Assembly: GCF_002270415.1 (NCBI RefSeq) | Contig: NZ_NNRI01000022.1 | Span: 248,001 to 312,000, forward strand | Direction: 5' to 3' | DNA: 64,000 bases | From: Mesorhizobium sophorae | GTDB taxonomy: Bacteria > Pseudomonadota > Alphaproteobacteria > Rhizobiales > Rhizobiaceae | Shown: piece after piece, positions 27,185 to 36,536 of the stretch | Numbering within the stretch: position 1 is the first letter of the stretch | Layout: each line of letters starts with the position of its first letter | Position numbers and translations under genes: made by a program | The notes under the pieces: generated by a model | Told to the model about the DNA's origin: nothing | The model's database searches: none | The model's input: the letters and a program-made list of their open reading frames with translations, nothing else

Positions 27185-28780
27185 CTACTTGCTCTTGCGC
27201 CGGATATTCCAGAAATACACTTCAGGCGTTTCGGGGTTAAAACCTTCAATCTCAGCTCGGTAGACAACGGCCGCGGTGTTTTCTCCTGTCATTATGAAGG
27301 GCAGATAGGTAGATGCGCGGGCCTGGAGTTCACTGGCGATCTTTTTCTTCTCATTAAGGTCCCCGGCGCTGATGAATGCTGCCCGCAAGTCCTCGATACC
27401 CTTGTCGCAGGGCCATCCGAACCAAGCCTTGTCACAGTTAGAGGCAAGCATGAGATGTGTAAGCGGAGACGAGGCAGGCTGGCCTTCCATGATATTAGGG
27501 AACAGGTTCCAACCGCCTTCGGAAGCCGGCGCCTTAGAAGTACGGCGCGACGTCAGGGTCGTCCAATCCATTGCTTGCAGGTCAACCTGAGCACCGGCTT
27601 TTCTCAGTTGCTGCGCCATGTACAGCGCCCTTGCATGGGCTTCGGACCAATCTGTCGGGTCGAGAACCACAATCGGCTTTCCGTCGTAGCCGGCTTCTTC
27701 GAGGAGCTTTCTTGCCTTGTCAAAATCGGCGGCCCCCCGATGACCACTATAAGCGGACTCGTCGCCGTAAGTCCCTTCGCAGGTCAGAAAAGCATAGCAG
27801 GTGTGCCAGAATTCCTGGTCACCCACCGCTGCGCGATTGATCTCGGCCTGGTCAATCAGATAGGTAAGGGCCTCACGCGCCTTGACGTTATCGAATGGAG
27901 GCACCACGTGGTTTATGACGTACAGGCCTTGCGTGAAAAATCCTTTCGCTACCACGAGGTCCGGATTGCCTTTCAAAGCCAGAGCATTATCCATTGGAGG
28001 ACCCGGCCAGATGTCTTGCTGCCCGGTCATCATTTCCGCCATCGCGGTGTTTGCATCCGGCACGTAAGACATTTCGATCTTCTCGAACGTCGCCTCTTTC
28101 TTGCCGGCAAAGAAGCTCGACGCATCGGTCCGCGGAATATAGTTGGGGTTTTTGGTATAGATGCGCGTTTGTCCTGGCTTCCATGACGTATAGTCAAATT
28201 GATAAGGTCCAGAGCCGGTTGTATCGGTTAACTGGTCCGTGGGCGGCAACGACGCAACTCGCTTGGGCATGATAAATGCAGGGTTCCCTGTGATACTGGC
28301 AAGCGCAGCGGGCACGTCGAATGGCTGACTCAACTCAATGCGAAATGTCAGATCATCGACTTTTGTCATTTCCTTGAGCCTGGCAGCCAACAACTGTCCG
28401 GTCTGGTCCCGGGAAGCCCAGCGCTTCAGGGACTGGATAACGTCGTCGGTCGTAATTGGGCCACCATCGGAAAATTTCAGATCTTTCCGAAGCTTAATGG
28501 TATAGCTTTTTTTATCGGCACTAAAGTCGACCTTGTCAGCCAATTGAGGACGTGCGGTGCCGTCTTTATCGAACTCAAACAACTTGTCGTAGATCAGATA
28601 GGCATGAACCAAGGTCGTGCCTGACGTCGTTACGATGGGGTCTATGGTCTTGAGATCTGTGTCAGCAATCACGCGGAGCGTATCGGCCATTGCCGTGCTG
28701 GCGAAAAGAATCCCGGCAAACAACGACGAAAGCATTACCCGCTTAGCGACGCTCTTGCTGCTGCTAGTGCTGGTCTTCAT
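27185..28780 (-). CDS. ABC transporter substrate-binding protein, family 5 (system 1)
   Basis: A 531-residue periplasmic solute-binding protein of the dipeptide/oligopeptide type. It has a Sec signal peptide (basic start, hydrophobic core, TAMADT cleavage region near residue 32) and family-5 segments such as YTIKLRKDLKFSDGGPITTDDV and TGSGPYQF. The ligand is unknown; the neighbouring M19 peptidase suggests a small peptide. Cotranscribed with the ATPase 26 bases upstream. Confidence 0.93.
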   Translation of the reverse strand: MKTSTSSSKSVAKRVMLSSLFAGILFASTAMADTLRVIADTDLKTIDPIVTTSGTTLVHAYLIYDKLFEFDKDGTARPQLADKVDFSADKKSYTIKLRKDLKFSDGGPITTDDVIQSLKRWASRDQTGQLLAARLKEMTKVDDLTFRIELSQPFDVPAALASITGNPAFIMPKRVASLPPTDQLTDTTGSGPYQFDYTSWKPGQTRIYTKNPNYIPRTDASSFFAGKKEATFEKIEMSYVPDANTAMAEMMTGQQDIWPGPPMDNALALKGNPDLVVAKGFFTQGLYVINHVVPPFDNVKAREALTYLIDQAEINRAAVGDQEFWHTCYAFLTCEGTYGDESAYSGHRGAADFDKARKLLEEAGYDGKPIVVLDPTDWSEAHARALYMAQQLRKAGAQVDLQAMDWTTLTSRRTSKAPASEGGWNLFPNIMEGQPASSPLTHLMLASNCDKAWFGWPCDKGIEDLRAAFISAGDLNEKKKIASELQARASTYLPFIMTGENTAAVVYRAEIEGFNPETPEVYFWNIRRKSK

Positions 28781-28806
28781 TTTTTAGTTCCCCTTTTTTT
28801 GGCCAT

Positions 28807-30669
28807 TCAACAACAACGTCGGGCAGCGACGGCCGGCGCTTCCTTCTTTTCCCATTCTGGGTCCCAGATCATGACGGCGTGGCCGGATGAGACCTCGCGA
28901 TACTGGCGCACGGGCGGGATGTAGTCCGCAGGTCGGATCGGGCTCTTAATCTCGTCATTGTTGAGCGGACGCTTCTGCAGTCGCCGCGCCGGATCGGCGA
29001 TCGGCACTGCCGCGAGCAGCCGTTTGGTATAAGGATGCTGCGGATTCTGGAAGATCGCTTCACGCGGGCCGATCTCGACGATCTCTCCGAGATACATGAC
29101 AGCGACGCGATGGCTGACGCGCTCGACCACCGCCATGTCATGCGAGATGAAGAGATATGCGAGCCCCATGCGGGCCTGCAGATCCAGCATCAGGTTGACG
29201 ACCTGGGCCTTCACCGAAACATCGAGCGCCGAGACCGCCTCGTCTGCTATAATGAGCCGCGGCTCGAGGGCCAGCGCACGCGCAATGCAGATGCGCTGGC
29301 GCTGACCACCCGAAAACTCGTGCGGAAAGCGGTTCACCATGTCAGGCGAGAGACCAACGCGCTGCAGGAGGTCAGCGACCTTGTCGCGTGCTTCCGAACG
29401 GCTGGCAAGATTGTTGATCAGCAGCGGCTCGACAATCGCGGTGCCGACATTCATCCGCGGATTGAGCGATGCGAACGGATCCTGGAAGATCATCTGCATG
29501 CGATTACGTTGCTTGCGCAATTCGCTTTGGCTAAGCTTAAGAAGGTCGACGCCGTCGAGCAAAATCGAGCCCGACAGGGGCTCGGTCAATCGCATCAGCG
29601 CGCGGCCAGTCGTCGACTTGCCACAGCCTGACTCGCCGACCAGTGCTAAGGTTTCGCCGCTCTTGACGCTAAACGATATATTTTCAACTGCGTAGACGCG
29701 TCCCTTGACCGAAGAAAACAGACCCGAACGGATTTCAAAGCGCTTCGTCAAGCCGGCAACCTCTAGCACCGGGCGCTCGGGCTCCCTGATGGTGTCCGGC
29801 ACCTCGGCCGGCACGTCGGATTGGCCAGTCGCGCGGTCGACGACCGGAAAGCGCATTGGTCGCCTTCGACCCTTCATCGAACCTAGCTTTGGAACGGCCG
29901 AAAGCAGCGATCGCGTATAGGGGTGATCGGGGCTGTGGAAAATGTCCTCGGTCGGCGCGGCCTCGACCACCTGCCCGTTGTACATGACCACCGTGCGGTC
30001 GGCGATCTCGGCGACGACGCCCATGTCGTGCGTGATGAAGAGGACGGACATGCCCTCCTCCTCCTGCAGCTCCTTCATCAGCTCCAGGATCTGGGCCTGA
30101 ATCGTTACGTCAAGCGCCGTCGTCGGCTCGTCAGCGATCAATAGTTTCGGCTGGCAGGCTAGTGCCATCGCGATCATCACGCGTTGGCGCATGCCGCCCG
30201 AGAACCGGTCTGGATATTCGTGCAAACGCGCCTTCGCGGCTGGGATGCGCACCTTGTCCAAGAGACGAACGCTCTCGATTTCAGCCTCGGACCGTGATAG
30301 GCCGCGATGCAGGATCAGCGCCTCGGCGATCTGAAAGCCAATGGTCAACACGGGGTTCAGTGATGTCATTGGTTCCTGGAAGATCATGGCAATTTCGTTA
30401 CCGCGGATACGGCGCATCTCGGCATCCGGCAGAGTGAGCAGCTCCTTGCCCTCGAGCTTGATTGACCCTTTGATCTCGCTCGAGCGCTCGGGGTTGAGCC
30501 GCATGATCGAGAGCGCAGTCACGCTCTTGCCGGATCCGGATTCGCCGACGACGGCGACAGTCTCTCTCGCTCCGATCTCGAACGACACGTCATTCACAAC
30601 GGGATTCCAGCGCCCTCCCACTCGGAAGGAGGTGACCAAATGTGAAACTGAAAGGATGGGAGGAGTCAT
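28807..30669 (-). CDS. fused dual ATPase of oligopeptide ABC transporter (DppD-DppF type, system 1)
   Basis: A 620-residue protein with two nucleotide-binding domains, equal to OppD and OppF fused. N-domain: Walker A GESGSGKS near 41-48, signature FSGGMRQR, Walker B LLIADEPTTALD. C-domain: Walker A GESGCGKS, signature FSGGQRQR, LIIADEAVSALD. Each domain is followed by the oligopeptide-transporter C-terminal extension. Energises the permease pair at 25357 and 26212. Confidence 0.93.
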   Translation of the reverse strand: MTPPILSVSHLVTSFRVGGRWNPVVNDVSFEIGARETVAVVGESGSGKSVTALSIMRLNPERSSEIKGSIKLEGKELLTLPDAEMRRIRGNEIAMIFQEPMTSLNPVLTIGFQIAEALILHRGLSRSEAEIESVRLLDKVRIPAAKARLHEYPDRFSGGMRQRVMIAMALACQPKLLIADEPTTALDVTIQAQILELMKELQEEEGMSVLFITHDMGVVAEIADRTVVMYNGQVVEAAPTEDIFHSPDHPYTRSLLSAVPKLGSMKGRRRPMRFPVVDRATGQSDVPAEVPDTIREPERPVLEVAGLTKRFEIRSGLFSSVKGRVYAVENISFSVKSGETLALVGESGCGKSTTGRALMRLTEPLSGSILLDGVDLLKLSQSELRKQRNRMQMIFQDPFASLNPRMNVGTAIVEPLLINNLASRSEARDKVADLLQRVGLSPDMVNRFPHEFSGGQRQRICIARALALEPRLIIADEAVSALDVSVKAQVVNLMLDLQARMGLAYLFISHDMAVVERVSHRVAVMYLGEIVEIGPREAIFQNPQHPYTKRLLAAVPIADPARRLQKRPLNNDEIKSPIRPADYIPPVRQYREVSSGHAVMIWDPEWEKKEAPAVAARRCC

Positions 30670-30721
30670 CTGCTGTTTAGCGCCGCGAAAAGTTTAGGTC
30701 CAGGCGTGCGGAGGTCTTCCA

Positions 30722-31738
30722 TCACTCTCCCCAGACTTCTCGGAAGACACGCAGCCAGTTCAATCCCAGTAACTTGCGTACGTCTTCTTCCTTGTACCCG
30801 CGGCGAATAAGCCCCTCCGTCATTCCGAGGAACATTTCGGGCGTCTCAATCTCGGGCGGGTTGTAATGGGGTGGGCGTGGGTAGGCGTCCGGGTTCCAAG
30901 CGCCCCCGCTGACAGCCTGCTCCCACTGGCTGATCACTGTGTCGAGGTCGGAGAACGGAAGCGTTCCCCACCAGTAATCGAGTCCCAGGCCGACGTGGTC
31001 GATGCCGATGAGCGAGACGAAATGATCGATATGCGCTATCAGGTCGTCAAGCGACGGGCGCGCCGCGGCGCCGTTGGCAGGCACAACGAACTGCGGGACG
31101 GCGGTGATGCCGACAAGCCCTCCCGTGGCCGCTGCTGCCTTCGCTTGGTCGTCGTGGATGTTTCTCTTGCTGGGAAACACGGTGGCAGAATTCGAATGAG
31201 AGAAGACCGCAGGCCTCGTCGTCAGCGACAAGGCATCCATTGTTGTCTTGTAGCCGGTGTGGGTACAGTCGACGACAACCCTGTTCTCATTCAGCCTCCG
31301 AACAAGAGCCTTGCCAAACCTGCTAAGCCCGCCGTCGATCTCTTCTTCGCATCCGTCCCCAACGTAGTCTTTCCTGTTGTAGGTAAGTTGCACCATCCGC
31401 AAGCCCAGCGCTTGAAAAGCCTCGACTAGATTAAGCTCTGTTTCGAACGGTCCTGTGCCCTGAAAATGGAATAAGATGCCCATCTGACCATCGCGCTTCG
31501 CAGCCTCGATATCAGATGCCTTTTCCACCAGCTTTAGGTCTTTTCTGGAGCGTATAGAGTACAACCAGCTGCCGATCTCCTTTAATGCCGCGGCAGGAGA
31601 ACCTTCGCCTACGTTGACAGTCGGAGTCACGCACGTGACCCCGCCAGCTTTGTAGGACTCCACATATTTCTTTTGCTCAAGAAGCGGGGCGACGGCATCG
31701 ATAATGACCGCATCGCGGTGAATTCTTTCGGCGTCCAA
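30722..31738 (-). CDS. membrane dipeptidase-like protein, peptidase family M19, missing N-terminal HxD
   Basis: A 338-residue M19 (renal dipeptidase-type) protein. Central and C-terminal features fit: LGLRMVQLTYN, VVDCTHTGYKT, FSHSNS, and DHVGLGLDYWWG. The usual first zinc motif (DGHND type) is replaced by VIIDAVAPLL, so the enzyme may be altered or inactive as a dipeptidase. I start at the TTG at 31738, behind GGGAGGA; the frame is open upstream to 31843 with weaker alternatives, including a TTG at 31744. First gene of the system 1 operon, downstream of the exact 17-bp operator candidate. Confidence 0.8.
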   Translation of the reverse strand: MDAERIHRDAVIIDAVAPLLEQKKYVESYKAGGVTCVTPTVNVGEGSPAAALKEIGSWLYSIRSRKDLKLVEKASDIEAAKRDGQMGILFHFQGTGPFETELNLVEAFQALGLRMVQLTYNRKDYVGDGCEEEIDGGLSRFGKALVRRLNENRVVVDCTHTGYKTTMDALSLTTRPAVFSHSNSATVFPSKRNIHDDQAKAAAATGGLVGITAVPQFVVPANGAAARPSLDDLIAHIDHFVSLIGIDHVGLGLDYWWGTLPFSDLDTVISQWEQAVSGGAWNPDAYPRPPHYNPPEIETPEMFLGMTEGLIRRGYKEEDVRKLLGLNWLRVFREVWGE

Positions 31739-31819
31739 GCCCAATCCTCCCAGAAAGTTCGCTAGCCGGCCAACGAGGCATCTGAATACAAACCACTTGG
31801 ATCCAGAATTGTCAAGGCG

Positions 31820-31836
31820 TTGTAGATTGGATACAG
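31820..31836. promoter_or_regulatory. candidate operator, exact 17-mer copy 1
   Basis: TTGTAGATTGGATACAG is the exact reverse complement of 37115-37131. It lies in the divergent promoter region between the M19 operon (minus) and the FAD oxidoreductase (plus). A second TTGGATCCAG core occurs at 31797-31806. Confidence 0.6.
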
Positions 31837-31878
31837 TTGCCAATATGCATATCTGGTCTCCAGAAGAGAGAAAATTAG

Positions 31879-33126
31879 ATGGCTGGGATGAGTGTCATTG
31901 TCGTCGGCGCCGGCATTGTCGGACTGAGTGTTGCCTACGAGGCGCTACTGGGCGGAGCGGCGGTCACAATCATCGACCGAGACCCTGAGGGCGACAAAGC
32001 GTCGTTCGGCAACGCCGGCGGCATCGCCGTAACCGAAGTGATACCCTTATCTGTCCCGGGATTGTGGAAGCAAGTGCCCTTCTGGGCTCTGGATCCGCTG
32101 GGCCCACTAGCGGTCCGGGTTAGGCATACGCCTCATTTATTCCCGTGGCTTTGGCGTTTCGCAAAAGTGGGCTCAGCATCCGAAGTGCGACGGATTTCTG
32201 GCGCGCTCGCGGAGATCAACAGCCGCGTCTACGACGATCTCGTGCCGCTCTTCAACAAGGTCGGCCTTGCAAACGATCTGTTTCGCAAGGGGGCGCTTAC
32301 GGTCTACGAGACCGAGAGCGGTCTGACGCGCGACCGGCCGGAGTGGGAAGCAAAGCGTGCATTCGGCGTTGATAGCCAAGAGTTATCGGCGTCGCAGGTC
32401 AGGGACATGGAACCAGCGCTCGGTCCGATTGTGAAAAATGGGGTGTTCACGCCTCAGTGGTCGCATGTTTCGGATCCAAAGAGGATCGTGGACGTTTTGC
32501 GCTGCTGGCTTGCCGATAACGGCGCGGAAATCTTGAGAGGCCAGGTTGACCGTGTAGAGCCTATTAGAACCGACGGTGCGGCGCTTACGCTAAGCGGCGG
32601 CAAGACACTGAGGGCAGCAAAGATCGTCATTGCAGCAGGCGCGTGGTCGGCACAACTCGCCAAGCAATTGGGAGATCGCGTGCTGCTCGAGAGCGAGCGC
32701 GGATACAACACAACGATCCCCTCGCCGGGCCTCGCCCTAGAACGCGAAGTGATATTCGCAGATCGGAAATTTGTGGCGACGCCGCTCTCGATCGGCTTGC
32801 GGATTGGCGGAGCGGCCGAGTTTGGCGGCTTGAAGGCTGCGCCGAACTTCAACCGCTCGAAAGCCCTCGTGACGCTTGCCAAGATCTATCTTCCGGGCAT
32901 CAAGGAAGAGGGAGGAGTAGAGTGGAGCGGTCATCGGCCTGCTACGCCAGATAGCCTGCCAGTCATAGGCCGGTCTGGCCCGAGCCCGCGTATCATCTAT
33001 GCGTTCGGTCACGGTCATCTTGGACTGACACAGGGGCCAACAACCGGCAAAATCGTCGGGGACCTCCTGTTCGAACGACAGCCATGCCTGAATGTGGAGC
33101 CTTTTTCTGTGGCCCGCTTCTCTTAA
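31879..33126 (+). CDS. FAD-dependent amino-acid oxidoreductase, DadA-like
   Basis: A 415-residue flavoenzyme of the D-amino-acid dehydrogenase/glycine oxidase group. The N-terminal dinucleotide fold is VIVVGAGIVGLSVAYEALLGG at about 5-25, ending in the acidic residue of IIDRD; the C-terminal FAD motif is YAFGHGHLGLTQGP. DadA-family members oxidise D-amino acids, sarcosine-like N-methyl amino acids or D-hydroxyproline. Divergent from the M19/ABC operon and sharing its operator candidate, which suggests oxidising a product of the imported compound. Substrate not known. Confidence 0.9.
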   Translation: MAGMSVIVVGAGIVGLSVAYEALLGGAAVTIIDRDPEGDKASFGNAGGIAVTEVIPLSVPGLWKQVPFWALDPLGPLAVRVRHTPHLFPWLWRFAKVGSASEVRRISGALAEINSRVYDDLVPLFNKVGLANDLFRKGALTVYETESGLTRDRPEWEAKRAFGVDSQELSASQVRDMEPALGPIVKNGVFTPQWSHVSDPKRIVDVLRCWLADNGAEILRGQVDRVEPIRTDGAALTLSGGKTLRAAKIVIAAGAWSAQLAKQLGDRVLLESERGYNTTIPSPGLALEREVIFADRKFVATPLSIGLRIGGAAEFGGLKAAPNFNRSKALVTLAKIYLPGIKEEGGVEWSGHRPATPDSLPVIGRSGPSPRIIYAFGHGHLGLTQGPTTGKIVGDLLFERQPCLNVEPFSVARFS

Positions 33127-33536
33127 AAGGCGAAAAGGCGTCTATAACCCATAGGACTTTTGAGGCCCGGCCGGCCCGTAAGAGCTCGTAGGCGAAAGTC
33201 CTGCTCGGCGCGACCTTCCGTCGTTGATCAGCTTCCGGTCCGGTCTGCAACCCCGTGCCCCACAAGCCAGCGGACCGAAGAGCGTGGGCTCAACGGCGGC
33301 GCAGCTCACCGGGCGCGCTCGTCGCGCCCAGAGGGCAACCGCCGCCGTGGTCGGATAGGATAGTGTTGCAGAAGAAGAATTCCAGTGGCGCCGTGATGTC
33401 GCGACGCGAGTGCCGTGCGGCTCGGGACCGCAATGCAGACGATATTGCCGGCCAGCCCTTGGCGACAGATCACGCACCAGCGAAAAGCCGATCACGCCGA
33501 TGCCGACCAAAGCGATCTAGGGTTTCGACATCACTA
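33127..33536. other. 410-bp region without a recognisable gene
   Basis: No intact gene. GC-rich open frames on both strands show no family signature; it looks like eroded sequence on the left flank of the IS630 element. Confidence 0.35.
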
Positions 33537-35026
33537 GTACCTCTGCACAGAGGTTATGACTCTTTGGAAGTCGGCTTGGGATAGGCTTTGGCCATCTTAA
33601 GGCGTGCGTTTTCGGTAGAGAACATCCAGTTGATGCGAGCGCCACTGGTGTTTCGCAGGTGCTCCCAGGCAGCGGTCTCCGCGACGAGGCGATCATAGCT
33701 ATTGATGCGACGATCGAGGCACTGGCCGCGCAGGACGCCGATTTCGATCTCGACCATGTTGAGCCAGCTGGCGTGTTTGGGCGTGTAGTGGAATTCCAGC
33801 CGTCGAAGGACGCGTCGCGCCTCTGAAGCAGGCAGAGCCTGGTAGAGCGCGGCGGCCGAGTGGGTTGACAGATTGTCGAGCACCACCCTGACGCGTTCGG
33901 CCTGCGGGTAATGGATATCGACGAGGTCGCGCATGCAATGGGCAAAGTCTTCCGCGGCGCGCCGCTCGGTGACCTTGACTTTGCGCCAGGAGCGGTGTGC
34001 GTCGAGGAAGACGAACAGGTTGGCGGTGCCGTTGCGCTTGTACTCGCAGTCATACCGCTCAAGCCGGCCCGGTTCGGCCGGGATCGGCTGTCGCACCTCG
34101 CCGATGAGTTGGGTCGGGCTTTCGTCGAAGCACACCACCGGTCGCTTCGGGTCCGGTGCCTCGGCATAGAGGTCGAGCACGTCCTCCATGCGCGCGACAT
34201 ACTCGGCGTCGACCTTGGGGATGCACCACATGTCCTTGCGCCAGGGCTTGAGATCGTTGTCTGCCAAGCGTCGGCGCACCGTCTCGCGCGACAGTTCCTG
34301 GTGATCGGTCAGCTTGACGAACTCACCGGCCAGCAGTTCCAGGGTCCAGCGGGCGCGGCCCGGCGGCGGACTGGAACAGGCGGTGGCCACCAGCCGGGCT
34401 TCTTCCTTGCCCGTCAGCTTGCGTTGCGCGCCTGCGCGTGGCTCTTCGCTGAGCGCCGCCTCCAGACCCATCTCCACGAAGCGGCGCTTGGTGCGATAGA
34501 CAGTGGAGCCGCCGACCACCACCGTCGCGGCAATGGCCTCGTCACCCAAGCCCGCGTCGACGGCGAGCAGGATCTGCGCCCGCTTGAGCTTGCGAGCCGG
34601 CTGCTTGCCGCCTGCCAGCATCGCTGTGAGTTCATCGCGTTCGGGTTGGTCGAGATCGACACGATAGCGTAGATTCATCCAGAAAGCCTCCTCGGTTGCC
34701 AAGGGTTCCGGATGAATCGAAAATTGAATCAATTACTTGACGGGCAAACGCCTGCGGGTCCCAGCTTCACCGAAAAACAGGGCCAGTACCTCGCCTTCAT
34801 CTGGGCTTATATGCAGATCAACCGCCAGCCGCCGGCCGAACGCGACATGCAACGCTATTTCGGCGTCACCCCGCCGTCCGTCCACCAGATGGTGCTAACC
34901 CTCGAACGCTCCGGCCTCATCCGCAGGCAACCAGGTGTCGCGCGCAGCATCCAACTGCTCGTCGACCACGACATCCTACCCAAACTTCAGCCGGTTCAAC
35001 CCGTCATAACCTCTGTGCAGAGGTAC
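33537..35026. mobile_element. IS630-family insertion sequence, about 1490 bp, intact
   Basis: Ends are perfect inverted copies: 33534-33560 and 35003-35029 match over 27 bases, and each contains an internal palindrome (CCTCTGCACAGAGG). With TA duplicated inside a CTAG target, the element runs from GTACCTC to GAGGTAC. It carries a transposase (minus) and a short DNA-binding protein gene (plus) whose 5' ends face each other. Intact genes and perfect ends suggest recent activity. Confidence 0.88.
33554..34678 (-). CDS. IS630-family transposase
   Basis: A 374-residue IS630/Tc1-type DDE transposase. N-terminal helix-turn-helix (AIAATVVVGGSTVYRTKRRF), middle MWCIPKVDAEYVARM then VVCFDESP (first D), VVLDNLSTH (second D) and HASWLNMVEIEIG (E). 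Start at the ATG at 34678 (MNLRYRVDLD); an 18-codon in-frame extension upstream would overlap the divergent gene. Confidence 0.92.
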   Translation of the reverse strand: MNLRYRVDLDQPERDELTAMLAGGKQPARKLKRAQILLAVDAGLGDEAIAATVVVGGSTVYRTKRRFVEMGLEAALSEEPRAGAQRKLTGKEEARLVATACSSPPPGRARWTLELLAGEFVKLTDHQELSRETVRRRLADNDLKPWRKDMWCIPKVDAEYVARMEDVLDLYAEAPDPKRPVVCFDESPTQLIGEVRQPIPAEPGRLERYDCEYKRNGTANLFVFLDAHRSWRKVKVTERRAAEDFAHCMRDLVDIHYPQAERVRVVLDNLSTHSAAALYQALPASEARRVLRRLEFHYTPKHASWLNMVEIEIGVLRGQCLDRRINSYDRLVAETAAWEHLRNTSGARINWMFSTENARLKMAKAYPKPTSKES

Positions 35027-35029
35027 TAG
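34712..35029 (+). CDS. LexA-type winged-helix protein carried by the IS630 element
   Basis: A 105-residue protein with the N-terminal DNA-binding domain of LexA (FIWAYMQINRQPPAERDMQRYFGVTPPSVHQMV) but no LexA protease domain. It is divergent from the transposase inside the same IS and is probably a regulator or accessory of transposition. Its TAG stop (35027-35029) is formed by the duplicated TA target plus the flanking G. Confidence 0.75.
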   Translation: MNRKLNQLLDGQTPAGPSFTEKQGQYLAFIWAYMQINRQPPAERDMQRYFGVTPPSVHQMVLTLERSGLIRRQPGVARSIQLLVDHDILPKLQPVQPVITSVQRY

Positions 35030-35276
35030 CTTCTCAGGAATTCGGTGAGTGCGGCGCGAGATCAAGGCGCCACTGGGCGTCTTCGGCACCGACCGTCATT
35101 CGCTCGCGTTGCGCAACGCGCCGCAGAAGTTGACTGCACGCCGTGAGATAATCGTCAATCGTTTGCGGACATGCGGCTTGATCTTCTTCAGGCCGACAAT
35201 CCCGTCAAAAACTGTTTCTCTCCTTTCTCTCGACGGTTACCAATGTTCGGCGACGATCACCTTTGCCTGGTGCCAC
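35030..35276. other. 247-bp region without a recognisable gene
   Basis: Right flank of the IS630 element. Short frames only; nothing named. Confidence 0.3.
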
Positions 35277-36536
35277 CTACGCTTGCGCGAAGCCGTAAGG
35301 AGCGGCTGATTGTTGCTCTTCGCCAACGATCGGAAATGGTGTGATCGACCAACTGATTAAGTCGACAGCACGCTGAAGTATCGCCTCGGTCCGAGCATGG
35401 CTGGTTGAAACGGCCATAACATGTCCCATATGGTCTCGGTAATCGCCTTTCCTGACAATCGGCGTCTTGGGTTCAACACTCAATTTGACCTCGACGACAC
35501 CTGGTATAGCAGCCGCCCGACTGTCGCCATCGATCCAATCGAGAGTGCCATCGCGATCAGGAAGTAGGGACCGCCAGGCCGCGATGCAGGAATGCCTTCT
35601 GCGCAAATCCCATTCCTTGCCAATGACAAGCTTGATGTGCTCGGTGATGAGATCGACACCGTAAGCCAGTTGAACCAGTTCAGGCCCGCCACCAAGACGC
35701 GGATTGACTTCAATGACGACCGGGCCACGCGTCGTCCACCGGAGTTCAATGCATGTTGGCCCCCAGCCAAGGCCGAGAGCTGGCAAACAGCTTAGCGAAA
35801 CATCGACGATACGCCTATGCTCCTCATCGGTCAGTGGGGCCGGAAAGATGCCCTCCCGAAAGACGAAATGCGGTGGGGGGCCGAAGTCAGCGGACCCAAT
35901 CCCAATGACCTCATTTCCCATTACATGGGCTACATAGAAAGGGCCTTGTGCGAATTCTTCGACCAGCATCCTCGGCGAAGACCGCCATATGTGCTTCCCG
36001 CCCAACAGATAGGCCGTATGTTCGGCCAAATCATCGACGTTGCGGCACAATCTGACACCGCTGCTGCCGCTGCCTACGGTTGGCTTTACAATTACCGGCA
36101 GTCCGATCCCGGCGGCAGACTTTTGTACATCCGTCGCATTCGCCGCCACGCTAAAAGCAGGTATTGGAACGCCGGCCTGTGCGAGGAGTTGACGCTGAGC
36201 GAGTTTGTCGCAGCATCGTTCAATGGATGTTGGGTTCGGTCCCGGTAGATCGAAATGCCGGCAGAGCTTGGCAGCTGTCGCATAGACCGACTCCTGGGCA
36301 CTCGTAATGCCCGCAACGTCATACGTCGCACGGAGCCGCGAACATTCACCGATCAGCGCATCGAGATTGTCTGTCTCGACATGAATTGCCTCAATGCTTT
36401 CTGCCACAAGATCGTCGCACCAAGCTGGATCAGCCGAGAGGGTAATTGGATGAAGACCGAGGCGCTGGGTCGCTTGGACGAATAGCGGGCCATTATACCT
36501 TGTGCCTTCAATCAGGATGAGCGTCCTTCTCGCCAT
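35277..36536 (-). CDS. ATP-grasp ligase (copy 2)
   Basis: A 419-residue paralogue of the enzyme at 19370-20593; most of the chain aligns without gaps, e.g. PVIVKPTVGSGSSGVRLCRN and VVIEVNPRLGG (ATP and metal sites kept). It differs at the C-terminus (adds EEQQSAAPYG) and through many substitutions, so the copies are diverged rather than a recent duplication. Probably forms an amide or peptide bond with ATP; substrate unknown. Confidence 0.85.
   Translation of the reverse strand: MARRTLILIEGTRYNGPLFVQATQRLGLHPITLSADPAWCDDLVAESIEAIHVETDNLDALIGECSRLRATYDVAGITSAQESVYATAAKLCRHFDLPGPNPTSIERCCDKLAQRQLLAQAGVPIPAFSVAANATDVQKSAAGIGLPVIVKPTVGSGSSGVRLCRNVDDLAEHTAYLLGGKHIWRSSPRMLVEEFAQGPFYVAHVMGNEVIGIGSADFGPPPHFVFREGIFPAPLTDEEHRRIVDVSLSCLPALGLGWGPTCIELRWTTRGPVVIEVNPRLGGGPELVQLAYGVDLITEHIKLVIGKEWDLRRRHSCIAAWRSLLPDRDGTLDWIDGDSRAAAIPGVVEVKLSVEPKTPIVRKGDYRDHMGHVMAVSTSHARTEAILQRAVDLISWSITPFPIVGEEQQSAAPYGFAQA

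Noticed and set aside
33142..33510. Degenerate membrane-channel gene left of the IS630 element
   Set aside because: Some short stretches looked suggestive, but no frame held a family motif for more than a few residues.
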